From Cephalotrichum gorgonifer (taxonomy: Eukaryota; Ascomycota; Sordariomycetes; Microascales; Microascaceae), in the NCBI GenBank assembly GCA_900312665.1, contig ONZQ02000004.1, forward strand, positions 1,246,244-1,310,243: a stretch of 64,000 bases of DNA. The letters are read 5' to 3'. The notes under the pieces are model-generated. The model had not been told where the DNA came from and did not search any database. It saw only the letters and a program-made list of their open reading frames with translations. A program made the translations under genes and the position numbers. Below are positions 1-10,850 of the stretch, piece by piece. Each line of letters begins with the position of its first letter. Positions within the stretch are counted from its first letter, which is position 1.

Positions 1-334
1 TCCTGGCTCCTGGCTCCCTCTCCCCCCCTTCCCCAATCCCGGCCGTTCGGATCCAGGTCCCGTTGTTTCCATGAATCCCCCCTCCGAGGACGATCAAGTC
101 GAATCTTCCCAGGAACCCCCCCACCTCCTTGAGCTGGCTAAATTGTACTTGTATCTCCCCACATCCTCCTCCCGTGTGCCGTGCCTGGCCTTTTTGTTTC
201 TTCTCTCTCTCGCTTCTTGTAAACCTGTTTTGTCGCTCTTAACCTTCTCCCGCGCCCCATTGTTTCCCCTTCTTTAGCCTTTTTTACTTTTCCCTTCCGC
301 TGTAGTCTGATCAGACACACCTTTTTCTGCCTAA
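1..334. other. intergenic / promoter-side DNA
   Basis: C/T-rich sequence ahead of the first gene, with pyrimidine tracts near 10-35 and 190-300, typical of a fungal promoter and 5' leader. A small open frame at 71-277 has no support as a gene. Confidence 0.5.
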
Positions 335-1349
335 ATGTTGCCGCTAGCGAAGCTGGCAGCTCTCCTGCCTCTACTAGCCTCGCAGTGTATGGCGCAGTCC
401 TTCACCATCTCCAATGGTCAAATCTTCACCCCAGGCTTTGCCATCGTGAACGCCCCCCAGCCGGGGACACCTCTAGGAGGAGGTACGTTAGCGGACAACC
501 GCCCTTCAATGGCTCCCATACATGGCGTCTCGGGGAGGCCGTTTTATAGGACATCGGCCTAACACACGGTCTAGATGACCTTCACATATCACTCGACGTT
601 ACGGCGAACGGCAGGTTGAACCTACCGCCGTATGTCGAGGATAGCCCCAGCCAGATCCGCAACATCAGCGTCTTCCTCTACAGCTATACCACCGGGCGCA
701 ACTTCACCGTGGCCCACCCGAGCCAAGGCAATGACAGCGCTGCCCTCGGGGATATCATGGCGCAAGAGGACGGGAGCACAGTGAAGCACATCAACTGGAA
801 GTGGCCAGACTGCCTCATCGGGGACGGCCAACCGAGGGATCTGGATAGTGATCGCGGCATTTACAACGTAAGACATAACGCTGGCATTTGGCCGCCGGAT
901 GTTGCTCCGCTTGAGGTGCCGAAGCGGAGGGGGGGGAAGCCCCGTATTACAAGTACTAACACCGCCCCGCCACGCAGATTTCCATCCGGCAGAACTTCCG
1001 CCTAAACGACGAGGACCACTACACCATCTTCGACCTACCCATCTCCGTGACCAACCGCATCGAGGACCTAGGCGGCGACCGGCCGTCGTGCGACGAGCTG
1101 GACAACGACATGATAGCGCTCGAGGACATCGACGCCGCGTCCGCCAACGCCGTCGGCGTGCTGTTCGCGCCAGGGGATAGCACCCAGGTCGAGGCCGTCT
1201 TCCCCGAGGACGATCCCGAGAACGGGCTCGGCGGGTCGAGGCGCGAGGGAACGCCCGCGGACGGACTTGGCGGGGCTGGGTCGCTTGACTGGAGGGGCGC
1301 GGCGCGCTGGGCGTGTTTGGCGGCCCTCGCAGGGGCGTTGACTCTGTGA
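335..1349 (+). CDS. secreted, probably GPI-anchored fungal protein of unknown function
   Basis: Three exons join to a 270-residue protein: 335-482, 575-867 and 978-1349. Donors are GTACGT and GTAAGA, acceptors are TAG and CAG, and the phases agree. The first 20 residues (MLPLAKLAALLPLLASQCMA) are a clear signal peptide. The mature part has several N-glycosylation sequons (for example NIS, NFT, NDS). The C-terminus is Gly/Ser-rich and then ends in a hydrophobic stretch (about the last 20 residues, WACLAALAGALTL) with no cytoplasmic tail. That arrangement is typical of a GPI-attachment signal, so the protein is expected on the plasma membrane or in the wall. I do not recognise a catalytic domain. 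It resembles the many conserved but unnamed surface proteins of filamentous ascomycetes. The gene structure is well supported; the GPI assignment is inference. Confidence 0.82.
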
Positions 1350-3584
1350 TCAGGGTTGGTAATGGTCGAGCAGAGCACCCGGGTTGTGAGTAGGAAAAAG
1401 GGGGGACGACGAAGCTCGGGGGAAAGGGGAAGGGGGGGTTGCCATTTTTTTCTTCTTCATGATACCCTATCGATCACAAGCCAATGTGTCGGTACATGTA
1501 TAACTTTTTTCATTACCTATTTCCGAGTCATGAACTCGACCTTTCTTTCATGTATATATTTCATTTCCCTCTCAAACCGGCAGCAAATACATGGTTGATA
1601 AGCCTAGTCCATCTTATTCGTCTTGAAAGCCATTCGAGCCCGTTTGGCTCGGCCACGGTGGAACTCCGCGGGTCCCTGGGTGGAAGAGCGGCCCCATAGA
1701 AGAGCAGGCTGTGGTGGCGACGTGCCACAAGTGGGGTGTCATCGAACGACTTGGACGGATATATCGCGAGGCTCTCGAACGGCGGTTGGACGCGGCCGCG
1801 TCTGGTTTTATCGCAAAACACGCTAGTTTTCGCCAGCCAAAGGAGGCCGAGTGGCCGAGCAGCGGGCCTTGTGGTTGGATACGAGGTCGTTTCGCAGACG
1901 TTTCCGAGAAAACTACAGCCGACTGCTTGTATGTGTGCGCTTATCGGATTCAATACAGTACGGGGGACATGACGAGATATCAATGCAAGATGATGGGTAG
2001 TGGTGCCACAATCCGTAGTGCGGAACTTTAAGTATACCAGGTCATGGTGGTGCCCAAAGTAACAAGCCAGATTGGACGTCGGAGCCTATGCAATGTATTA
2101 TCAGTATTCCGTAAGCGTAACCCTAAAGCTCATCATGGTCGCGATCCTACTTGCATCTATAGATGCGTGTAGTCATGGAGGTACTGAGCATGAAGAAACC
2201 AAAGAGTCTCCGCGCCATGGGAGGACAGGTGGCAAGGGTGGACCCTATCCTTTTCTGGGACTACCTATTGCTTGCCATTACCATAAATAGGTGCCAGGAG
2301 CAGACAGACCAGATATTAACAGTCCCCCAAGCCGTTTAGAAGATCCACCCAGTCATTCTCGTGCAGTCGATTGCGCCTTCGTTCGCTCGGACTGAGCAAG
2401 GACGACGGTGCAGAAGCTGCCAGGCGATATACTCCCAGGCGGCTTATAATATCCTATTCTGAGTCCTTAACACAGTCTATTAATACTTGTACTTGCATGT
2501 CAGAATTAGCTAGTACGTCACTCTTCCCAAGTCATGTATGCGTGCCTGCCGCTGGAGATAACGACGAAAAATACTTGTGAGACCTGGCGGTTTATAATAG
2601 ATACCTCCAGTTCGGGGCATGGTACCCACAACGGCGGACACGGCCGATGATTGATCCACTCTAGGCCCGGCTGACCAATGGTGTTACACTTTGCCCAGAC
2701 GTGCTTGGGCCAGCAGGGGAAGGTGCCGGCAAGGATCAGACCATTGTGTACAAGAGTCATGCCATGAGCTTGGGTAATTTTGGGCTCGGACCAGAGATCA
2801 GCGACATCGGTAAATGATAGGAGCCCGGGTCTCTCTTTCCTGCGCCCTGGGCCTTCTTCCTCACATTAAACACTCCCGACCTTACTCTACTTTACTCGCG
2901 AATAAATCCTCTTCTTGTAGTCTCGACCTCATACAAAAGGGGCGGCTCAAGAGTGAGCGAAAGACCAAGGCGAGGGAAAGCGTTGCGAAAGGAAAACGAG
3001 GCAGTTCTGGTCTCGTCTGCGTCTGGGGAAACCTGTAGGTACTCGTACGAGCAACCATAAGTCCGTCCAACGCCACGGCGGCCAACAGCCCACGGATATC
3101 TAAGCTGATTACCAACTGTAACCAGGTGTCTAGAGGCCATTCGACACCCTCCCATCGGCTGATCGTGTGTCAACCAGGAAGCGCAAAATTCCGGTATCGA
3201 AACCATTGATACCCCGGGCCCTTTCTACGATTATCTCCTTTTGCGATACTTGCGCTGCCTCTATCTCTCCCCTGAAGGGCTAGAGAGTAGAAACAGGTAG
3301 CCATCGACGGCGCCCGACGATAATTCCCGAGACCCTCACCCCCCGCCCGCCCCAGACAATTCAGACAAACGACCAGCTCAGACGACCCGCCGCAGCTTCC
3401 CCCCCACCTTAACCTCCCCCCGTCCCACCGCCGTCACCACCCTCGCTCTCGAAACTTACCCTCACCCCCCTTCATGTCTGCGTCAATTCCCGAAACCCGC
3501 TGCGCAGGCCGCTGCTAAGTCAAGGACGATACCAATCTCCGAATTTCCGCCCAAAAAAACCCTTCGAAACCCTCCTCCTTCGCC
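1350..3584. other. 2.2-kb gene-poor intergenic region
   Basis: Only short open frames occur here, on both strands, with no recognisable domain or consistent splice pattern. The last 250 bases (3330-3580) are C-rich with pyrimidine runs and look like the promoter and leader of the downstream monooxygenase. I see no tRNA or rRNA signature. Confidence 0.5.
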
Positions 3585-5855
3585 ATGACACCAGAAACGC
3601 CTAACCCGGATGCCGACATGGAGGACCAGCAGAATGGCGGCGAGGACCGCGCTGGTTCTGGCCCCGAGATTACTATGGATGCGTTAGCCAAGTTCCGCAG
3701 CATACCCCTACCTCCCTCCGAATGCCAGGTTTGCGTTGTCGGTGCGGGTCCCGCCGGCTTGATGCTGGGCGCCAACTTGGTGCGATTTGGAGTGAAGGTT
3801 ACTGTGATTGATGATAGGGCAGACCAGACACCCGTTGGAAGGTACTTCTTGTCCAATTCGTACCCCCTTCCGGACCATCGCCATTGCTCTCGCTCTCGAA
3901 TACCTACCCTCGGCAGGATGTACTAACACTAGTGCCCAGGGCCGATGGCTTGCAGCCAAAGACTATCGAGACATTCCGGCAGATGCGGCTGGCTGACACC
4001 TTATTGCAGCGCGGCGTCCGCGTTTACGACATATCTTTCTGGCACAGTACCGCCGAGGAACCGCTGCACAGACTTGGTCGCGAGGTCCATTACCCTCCCA
4101 TCATCGACGTCCTAGACCCCTATATTCTGCTTGTCCACCAGGGAATGGTCGAGAGCTTGTTCATTGAAGATATGAGGTCGCGCGGAGTCGAAGTTCGGAG
4201 GAACACGGCATTCGAGTCGTATAATGTGCCCGAGGATAAGAGTCGCCCGTTGCAGGTTAACTGCCGAACGAACGTCACACAAGACCGTAGAAGCATACAC
4301 ACACAGTATCTGGTAGGATGTAAGTCGCTCCATTTTCGGCGTTCTGATTGTGTCAAATGCCCCCCGCCCCCTTTTTTGCGTCTTTTCTAAAGACACCCGG
4401 CTGAGCTTCGTCCGGGAATGTAGGTGACGGCGCGCACTCTAAAGTCCGAAAGAGTATTCCCGACGCCCGCCCGGTGGGCATGTCGCAAGCTGCCATCTGG
4501 GGCGTTCTAGACGGGGAGCTAATCACGAATTTCCCCGACATCTGGTCTAAGACCCTCGTCTCCTCCAAGGAGCATGGATCTATCCTTATAGTGCCCCGAG
4601 AGCGCAACATGACAAGACTGTACATCGAGCTGAAGCTGGGCCCTAAGACCGACCGCCGAGAGCTCGGCCAAGAGTTCATCATGCAGCGAGCCCAGAAGAT
4701 AATGGCGCCTTATGAGATGGAATGGAAGTACCTCGAGTGGTTCGGACGATACCAGATCGGTCAGAGGGTGGCGAGCCGCTTCTGCGATAACCACACCCGC
4801 TCGTTCTTGGCCGGCGATGCCAGCCACACTCACTCACCAAAGTCGGCGCAGGGGATGAACACGTCGATGCATGACTCGTGGAACCTAGCTTGGAAGCTCA
4901 ACTTTGCCGTTCGTGGCCTCGCGAAGCCTATCCTTCTTGAGAGCTACGAGCACGAGCGGAGGAAGATTGCCCTGGATCTGGTGAACTTCGACTACGAGCA
5001 CGCTTACCAAATTGCCGGGGGCGATGCCGCAGCCGTTGCCGCGAGCTTCAAGACCAACGTCCGCTTCATGTCGGGGATTGGCGCCGAGTATAGCGAGAGC
5101 GCCATCAACCGCCCCGTCGAGCAGTGCTGGGCCATGGGGGACGCGAAACCGGGATGCCTGCTCCCACCAGCCAAGGTCTCCCGGTATATCGACTCGAACC
5201 CGGTCGATATACAGCTGGACATACCAATGCTAGGACAGTTCAGGATCTACCTGCTCACGTGGGATGTTCAGCAAGCGGGCCCATTCTTGGAAACGTTCTG
5301 CCAGGCCATTGCTTCGAGGAACTCGTTCATTAGCCGACTGTCCGCAGCGGCCAGTGTCTCCTACGCGGCGCAACCTCGTCTGCCCTGCCCTGAGGATATA
5401 TACCAGCGCCCCGAACGATATACCACAGTCAGCCACCTCTTCACATTTGCCCTCATCAGTGAGTTATCTCTACCTCGTATCTGCCTGCCCCACCCCAAAA
5501 TATACGTTTGCTAATGATATTTACAGCCACCATGCCAAAGGAGGATGTTGAAATCTCCGATCTGCCTGCCCTATTACAGGACAGCCGGTGGACATTCTAC
5601 CTGGACGACATACCCGATCAGGACACGCGGGGAAAGCTCTGCACCACCAAGTGGCTTGGGAACCTCGACCCCGGCGAGGTGGCTATAGTGAACGTCCGAC
5701 CGGACGGGTACGTCGGTTCCTTGGGGCGGTGGGATACGAGCATGGACGACGCGGGTGAGGAGGCAGCAAAGTGGTTGGATGATTACTACGACGGCTTCCT
5801 ACAGATTCCCAACCAGGGATCGCCCCAGGGACAACACCAGGCGCCACCTCGGTGA
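3585..5855 (+). CDS. FAD-dependent aromatic monooxygenase (phenol 2-monooxygenase type)
   Basis: Four exons give 666 residues: 3585-3841, 3940-4319, 4424-5458 and 5527-5855. All introns are GT-AG and the first has a perfect TACTAAC branch site at 3921. Flavoprotein hydroxylases of this class use NADPH and O2 to hydroxylate phenolic rings. Three class fingerprints are visible: the Rossmann GxGxxG (VVGAGPAG, about residues 51-58), the DG motif (GCDGAHSKVR, about 212-221, rebuilt exactly across intron 2) and the GD motif (FLAGDASH, about 341-348), which binds the FAD ribityl chain. The remaining 250 C-terminal residues match the thioredoxin-fold dimerisation domain of phenol hydroxylases. No signal peptide is visible, so it is probably cytosolic. 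The substrate cannot be read from the sequence. There is no neighbouring catabolic or biosynthetic cluster. Confidence 0.9.
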
Positions 5856-6642
5856 TCAAAGCTTACTGATCGCCCAGCCCTCTAAATGTTGTCCCGGTTT
5901 TCGTTTGTGGAAGTATGTACAAAGAAGTGCACCCACCCCCGTTGTCGCCGTGTAAGATACCCCTCCTCCTCCTACTCAGGAGAAACACCTTTCGGCTCGC
6001 GTCCATGTTGTATGATATGATATATACATATATCTCATCCACCTTGCGCCTTTCGCCAAGCCATTTCCAATTCCATATCGAGAACTTCACGTATATACAC
6101 ATCCACCAGACCCAAGCCTTCTTTTCACCCATATTTACGTCTCACATCATGGGAGTCTTCTCCTATCGACTCCTCTTCTGCTTTTTTTGCCTCTTCTGCG
6201 ACATCATATATCTTCGTTCCTTTTTTTTGGCGGGGGGGATAGAGAGAGGGGCTTCTTGGCGGCTAAGAGCGAGGGAGTTGAGGTTGGTTTGAGCTATTCA
6301 CACCACGTCGGTCTCTTCCTCATGTTAGCTATCTATCTCTGCTCTCTTAGGCTCACTCTAGTTTGGTGTTAGAGATCATGGGGCGATTCATGTTTGGTGG
6401 TTGTAGAACACTTAACGAAATGATGCAAATAAAAATGAAGAAATTACCCCTGATTCACTGAGATATCGATCATGAGGGTCGCTGACCACGCTGATGGGCC
6501 ACATATTCTCTTACTCATGACTCAATTGTGCAATGCAAATACTACATATGTACCAGTCTGAATGGACAATTCATTAACCACTCCGTGGCTCAGCCACGGC
6601 GCCCACAAAGCCAGGTCGTCCCCCTCTCCTCCCGTGCCCCAG
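5856..6642. other. intergenic region between convergent genes
   Basis: This holds the 3' ends of the monooxygenase (plus) and the aldehyde dehydrogenase (minus). It is T-rich and AT-rich with ATATATACATATAT-like sequence near 6018, as expected of 3' untranslated and polyadenylation DNA. No gene seen. Confidence 0.5.
6583..6599. repeat. perfect 8-bp inverted repeat with 1-nt centre
   Basis: CCGTGGCT-C-AGCCACGG lies 44 bases beyond the stop codon of the methylmalonate-semialdehyde dehydrogenase gene, in its probable 3' UTR. It could form a small hairpin, but the loop is too tight for a stable one, and it may simply be a palindrome. Confidence 0.55.
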
Positions 6643-8491
6643 CTACGAATGCGTAGGCATGGACACGTCTGCCTTCTTCGAGATGGCGTCGTCGGACTTC
6701 CAGAGCGCCGTGACGGTCTTGGACTGGGTGTAGAAGTTGACGCCGGGCCTCCCGTAGAAGGTGCTGGCGCCGCCGCCGGCCACGCTGGCCTTGTTGCCCG
6801 TGAAGGAGAACATGGGGAGCGGGACGGGGATGGGGACGTTGATGCCGACCTGGCCGGCTTGGATGTTCCTCCGGAAGGTCTCGGCCGTGGGGCCGGAGCG
6901 GGTGAAGACGGCGACGCCGTTGCCGTAGGGGTTGGCGTTGATGAGCTCGATGGCGTCGTCGAGGGAGTCGGCCTTCAGGCACACCAGGACGGGACCGAAG
7001 ATCTCCTCCTTGTAGCACCTCATCTCGGGGGTGACGCCGGTGATGATGGTGGGGCCGACCCAGTTGCCGTCCGGGTAGCCGGCGGGCTTGTAGCCCCTCC
7101 CGTCGAGCAGGATGGTGGCGCCCTCCTTCTCGGCGCTGGCGATGATGTCCTCGATGCGGGCCTTGGACTCGGGCGAGATGACGGGGCCCAGGTCCGCGCC
7201 CTCCTCGAAGCCGGCGTTGACGCTCAGCGCCTTTGCGCTCTCGGCCACGTCGCCGAGCCACTCGCTCGTCTCGCCCACCGTGACGAGCGTGCTGAGGGCC
7301 ATGCACCGCTGGCCGGCGGCGCCGAAGGCCGCGCCGACGACGCTGTTGACGAAGTGGTTCCTGTTGGCGTCAGGGAGCACGGCGGCGTGGTTCTTAGCGC
7401 CGAGGTTGGCCTGCACGCGCTTGCCGTTCGCGGAGCCCCGCGCAAAGATGTACTCGCCGGCCTTGTTACCGCCGACGAAGCTAATGGCCTTGATGGCCGG
7501 CTCGTCGAGGATGAAGTTGACGGCGCGGTGGGCGCCGTGGATGACGTTGACTACGCCGGGGGGGAAGCCGGCGTCGCGGACGAGCTCGGCGAGGATCATG
7601 GCCGCGCCGGGGTCCCGCTCCGACGGCTTGAGGATCAGGGTGTTGCCAGTTACCGTAGCGATGGGGATGCACCAGAGGGGAATCATGGCAGGGAAATCTG
7701 TAAGTAGTTGGAAAGGGTCTCGTTAGTAATGGTACTCACGATAGGACGTTCCGTTATTACACCCTCCCCTCGCGTGATATGGGGAAGGACACGGGATAGA
7801 AAAAAAACGTACTAAAGGGGCAGATGGCGGCCACGACGCCCAAGGGCTCACGGTACGACCTCGTCTCCATATCCTTGGCGACCTCGAGGATCTCTCCCTT
7901 CAGGAATTCGGGGGCGGCGCAGGCGGCCTCGGCGACCTGCAGGCCCCTGAGGACGTCGCCCTTTGCGTCGGCGAAGGTCTTGCCCTGCTCGAGGGTGATG
8001 CTCGCGGCAAGTCTGTCCCAGTTCTCGCGGATCAGGGCGACGAAGCGGAACATGATCTGCTGGCGGGCGATGACGCTCGTGGCCTTCCACGCGGGGTAGG
8101 CCTTCTCGGCGCTGAGCACGGCGGCCTTCATCTCCTCGTCGGTCATCTGGGGCACTCGGGTGACGAGGTGGTTGGTGGCCGGGTCGTGGAGGTCGATGAA
8201 GTCCGGGGCGGACGAGGCCCTGAACTCATTGTCGATGAAGTAGGGCGTGTCCTTGACATTCTCGATCTTGGCGTGGGACTTGGGGAAGTTGGTGGCCGTG
8301 GAATCGAGAGTGGCGGGGAGCTGGAGCTTCGCCGTCGTGTGGAGGGGGCGGGCGACCGCGGGAGAGGCTTGGGAGGAGGAGGTAGAGGGCGTCATGGTTG
8401 CTGCTATGGATGATAGCGGTCGGCTGGATTGAAGGGGTATGGAATGACGGGGGACAAGTCGGGGGAGGGTTCGTGCCGAGAAGCGGCGCAT
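6643..8491 (-). CDS. methylmalonate-semialdehyde dehydrogenase (acylating), mitochondrial
   Basis: Two exons on the minus strand, 8491-7813 and 7697-6643, give 577 residues. The GTACGT donor and CAG acceptor rebuild CPFNFPAMIPLW, an invariant stretch of this ALDH6 family. The enzyme converts methylmalonate or malonate semialdehyde to propionyl-CoA or acetyl-CoA with NAD and CoA, in valine, beta-alanine and pyrimidine breakdown. The catalytic Cys is in GAAGQRCMAL (about Cys358), and the C-terminal MFSFTGNKASVAG block is diagnostic of the acylating subfamily. The N-terminus (MRRFSARTLPRLVPRHS) is Arg/Ser-rich without acids, a mitochondrial presequence. I chose the ATG at 8491; the open frame two codons upstream starts with GTG. 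It is divergent from the TFIID-like gene at 9669, and its leader contains a microsatellite. Confidence 0.95.
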
Positions 8492-8497
8492 GGTCAC

Positions 8498-8549
8498 GAT
8501 AGAGATAGAGATAGAGATAGAGGTGGAGGTGGAGGTGGAGGTGGAGGTA
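8498..8549. repeat. compound hexanucleotide microsatellite in a 5' leader
   Basis: About four GATAGA units (8498-8521) run directly into about four to five GGTGGA units (to 8549). It begins only a few bases upstream of the dehydrogenase start codon, so it lies in the transcribed leader as C/T-rich repeats (TCTATC, TCCACC). It is likely to vary in length between strains. Confidence 0.85.
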
Positions 8550-9668
8550 GACTGATTACAGAGACGGTGGTTGGTCTCGTGAGTAGGCTCAAGGTCCTAG
8601 AATTGGGCCGGACAGGGGCGGGGACAGAGCTGTTATCAGCGAATTGGGCACCGCTGCATGCAATTGCTGGGACTTGATTACACAGGAGAAGCAAAGAGGA
8701 CCAGAGGACACGAGAATGCAAGTTGCCGAGTACTTGTAGGGGGGCGACCCATGAATACCGGACCACGAGGACCGTGTATTAGCTCGAGATAACCTTGGCC
8801 ACCTTCCTCATCTCACCTTCCCCCCTCACCCTAAACCCCGAAAGTCGGCCGCTAAGCCGGCTCTGCCCCGCAATCGATACCGGTCGAACTGGGGGTTGCC
8901 GACGGATACGGCAATTACGGTGAAGCCACGGTGGGTAACTGTGCCGCGAGATGCCGTAAATTGCCGACCCCACCAAGCCAGGAATATATGCTATCACTGG
9001 ATGTGGCTTGTTGTGGCGTGAATTAACTCTTGCCGAAAGCCATTGTGGCTCAAGCTTGAACACACTCTGGCCCCACTAAACTATACCCACGTCCAATAGA
9101 CGCCGTTTGACGCGGATACCATTGGACGCGAGATGCCAGAATGGAAGAAGCTTGAATAACCCACTCAATCAACCTTGAGTACGTTTTGCGCCGACTACTG
9201 ATGTCGCTTTACTGTTCTAACAAAGCCCCATTTCTAGCTTCCTTTAAGCGACAAGAATAGTTCTACCTACCCGTCCGAAGCAGCCTGCGAATGCGAATTT
9301 CTGCGAGCAATGCACAACTAAGTTTCTGACAAACGAGTGGACGGTTGGCCATGACTTTTCTAGCACTGCCAACTTGAGCGCACTTTCCTTCTCTGCCTGC
9401 TTCCACCCACACATTGGCGATCCCGCGACCTCCAACCTCCAACCTCCATCCCTCATCGCGCAACGTCTGCAACAGGCGACCCAAACCATCGTGACCGATA
9501 GTATTCACTCGTTATCGCCACACGATCAGAGTCATTCCTCCTGATCGCCGACAGGGCAGGGCAGGGAAAATATCGACGCCAATCGAGAACTGCCCTGCGA
9601 TCTAAACTTGCAGCTTCAAAGTCCAGACCCCAAACCCCGAATTTCTCACCTCTCATCAAACCACCACC
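8550..9668. other. shared upstream region of two divergent genes
   Basis: 1.1 kb between the dehydrogenase (minus) and the histone-fold gene (plus). It contains two imperfect copies of a GCCGACGG/ATTGCCG-type sequence around 8895-8970, partly in inverted order. I see no gene. Small open frames at 9244-9508 lack support. Confidence 0.45.
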
Positions 9669-10418
9669 ATGGCCTCCCCACCCGCCTTCTACCACGCCCT
9701 CCTCCGCCCCACCGTCCTCCAGATCCTCCGCGCGACAGGCTACTACGCCTGCAAGCCTGCCGTCCTCGACACCCTCACCGAGATCGCCGCCCGCTACCTC
9801 ATCCTCCTCGCCGAGAAGACGGCCGCCCACGCCGTCTCCAACGACACGGCCGAGTCCCCCACCATCGTCGACGTGCGCATGGCGCTGCAGGACGTCGCCG
9901 CCGTGCTGCCCGAGAGGAGCCTGGGCGAGCAGGAGTTCGTGGGCGTCGAGGACACGAGGGGCATGGACGAGTTCCTGAGCTGGTTCGGCGGGCCTAGGGA
10001 CAAGATGATTAGGGAGTATGCGGCCGTGGACGGGGACCCCGACGCCACGGACTTCCTGGCTGGTGCGTTTCACCCCCTCCCTTTTCTAAGTTCGCTCTTT
10101 CCGCGAAAACAAAAAACTAACGCGTGTGGGTTGGTCGTCGCAGCATTGAAGAAGAAGCACAGCAAGACGGGCGAAGACTCGAAATACCACGCCACGATCC
10201 TCGGGAGGGGAAACGACCAGGGCGAGGTCCTGATCGAGGGCGCCGAGGAGGTGACCAGCATCCGGACGTGGGAACGATCCATCGCCGGCCCCGCGACGCC
10301 GCCTCCGGAGTCGCCGCCCGCCCCCGTTAAGACCGAGGAGGGCGCGTCGACGCCGAGCTCGACGCTGAGTTCCATCCCGGATATGGACGAGAAGGATATG
10401 GACATGGATATGTCGTGA
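9669..10418 (+). CDS. TFIID subunit-like histone-fold protein (TAF3 type)
   Basis: Two exons, 9669-10062 and 10144-10418, give 222 residues; the GTGCGT donor and CAG acceptor rebuild LAALKKK. The first 80 residues form a bromodomain-associated histone fold, with helices visible in FYHALLRPTVLQILRATGYY, LDTLTEIAARYLILLAEKTA and DVRMALQDVAAVLPE. In TAF3 and TAF8 this fold pairs with the TAF10 histone fold. The C-terminal part is charged and Pro/Ser-rich and ends in a Met-Asp repeat (DMDEKDMDMDMS). No PHD finger and no TAF8 C-terminal signature are visible, so I prefer TAF3, as in fungi where that subunit lacks a PHD. A related SAGA or other histone-fold subunit is possible. The start has a good context (ACCACCATGG). 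Confidence 0.75.
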   Translation: MASPPAFYHALLRPTVLQILRATGYYACKPAVLDTLTEIAARYLILLAEKTAAHAVSNDTAESPTIVDVRMALQDVAAVLPERSLGEQEFVGVEDTRGMDEFLSWFGGPRDKMIREYAAVDGDPDATDFLAGAFHPLPFLSSLFPRKQKTNACGLVVAALKKKHSKTGEDSKYHATILGRGNDQGEVLIEGAEEVTSIRTWERSIAGPATPPPESPPAPVKTEEGASTPSSTLSSIPDMDEKDMDMDMS

Positions 10419-10850
10419 GGGAGGGCAGGGCCTGAGTGAGGAGGGAAAAGGGAAAGGTTCTGTTGTGGTTTAAGCAAGCTCTGGATTTTTTTGCATAGCG
10501 TGGCGTCTCGGGTTACTAGAGGGGCGGAAAAGTCAAAGGGATTGAGGTGTCGGGATAGGGATACTTATTCGACGATTCACGGTGCCCTTTTATGGCGGGA
10601 AGTCGGCCGCCCCTATACTACTACGACTTGAGCTTGAGATTTCTCATCTACCATCTGAAATGGAATAGGCAGGTCATTCAATGGGACCTCGTTGAAACCG
10701 TTTGCGAGGAATACGTCATGCCCCTAGGTGGTGGAGTTGGATGATTAAAGGTTGTGAGCAGCCTGTAAACTAAGTCTGGATATCCGCCGTTCCATCCTTC
10801 TCTATACATAAAGGCCCTATTCTATACAGTATTATACACTGGTCAAAGTC
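10419..10850. other. convergent 3' region
   Basis: Intergenic DNA between the converging histone-fold gene and the PPR gene. It has an AT-rich stretch near 10800-10840 (TCTATACATAAAG, TATTCTATACAG) likely used for 3' ends of the minus-strand gene. No gene seen. Confidence 0.5.

Noticed and set aside
3585..5855. Secondary-metabolite or catabolic gene cluster around the monooxygenase
   Set aside because: Neighbours are a surface protein and housekeeping genes; there is no PKS, NRPS, transporter or pathway regulator in the window.
6562..7707. 381-codon open frame on the plus strand
   Set aside because: Antisense shadow of the methylmalonate-semialdehyde dehydrogenase exon; its Gly/Val/Asp/Ala-biased translation reflects the G/C-rich third positions of the real gene.
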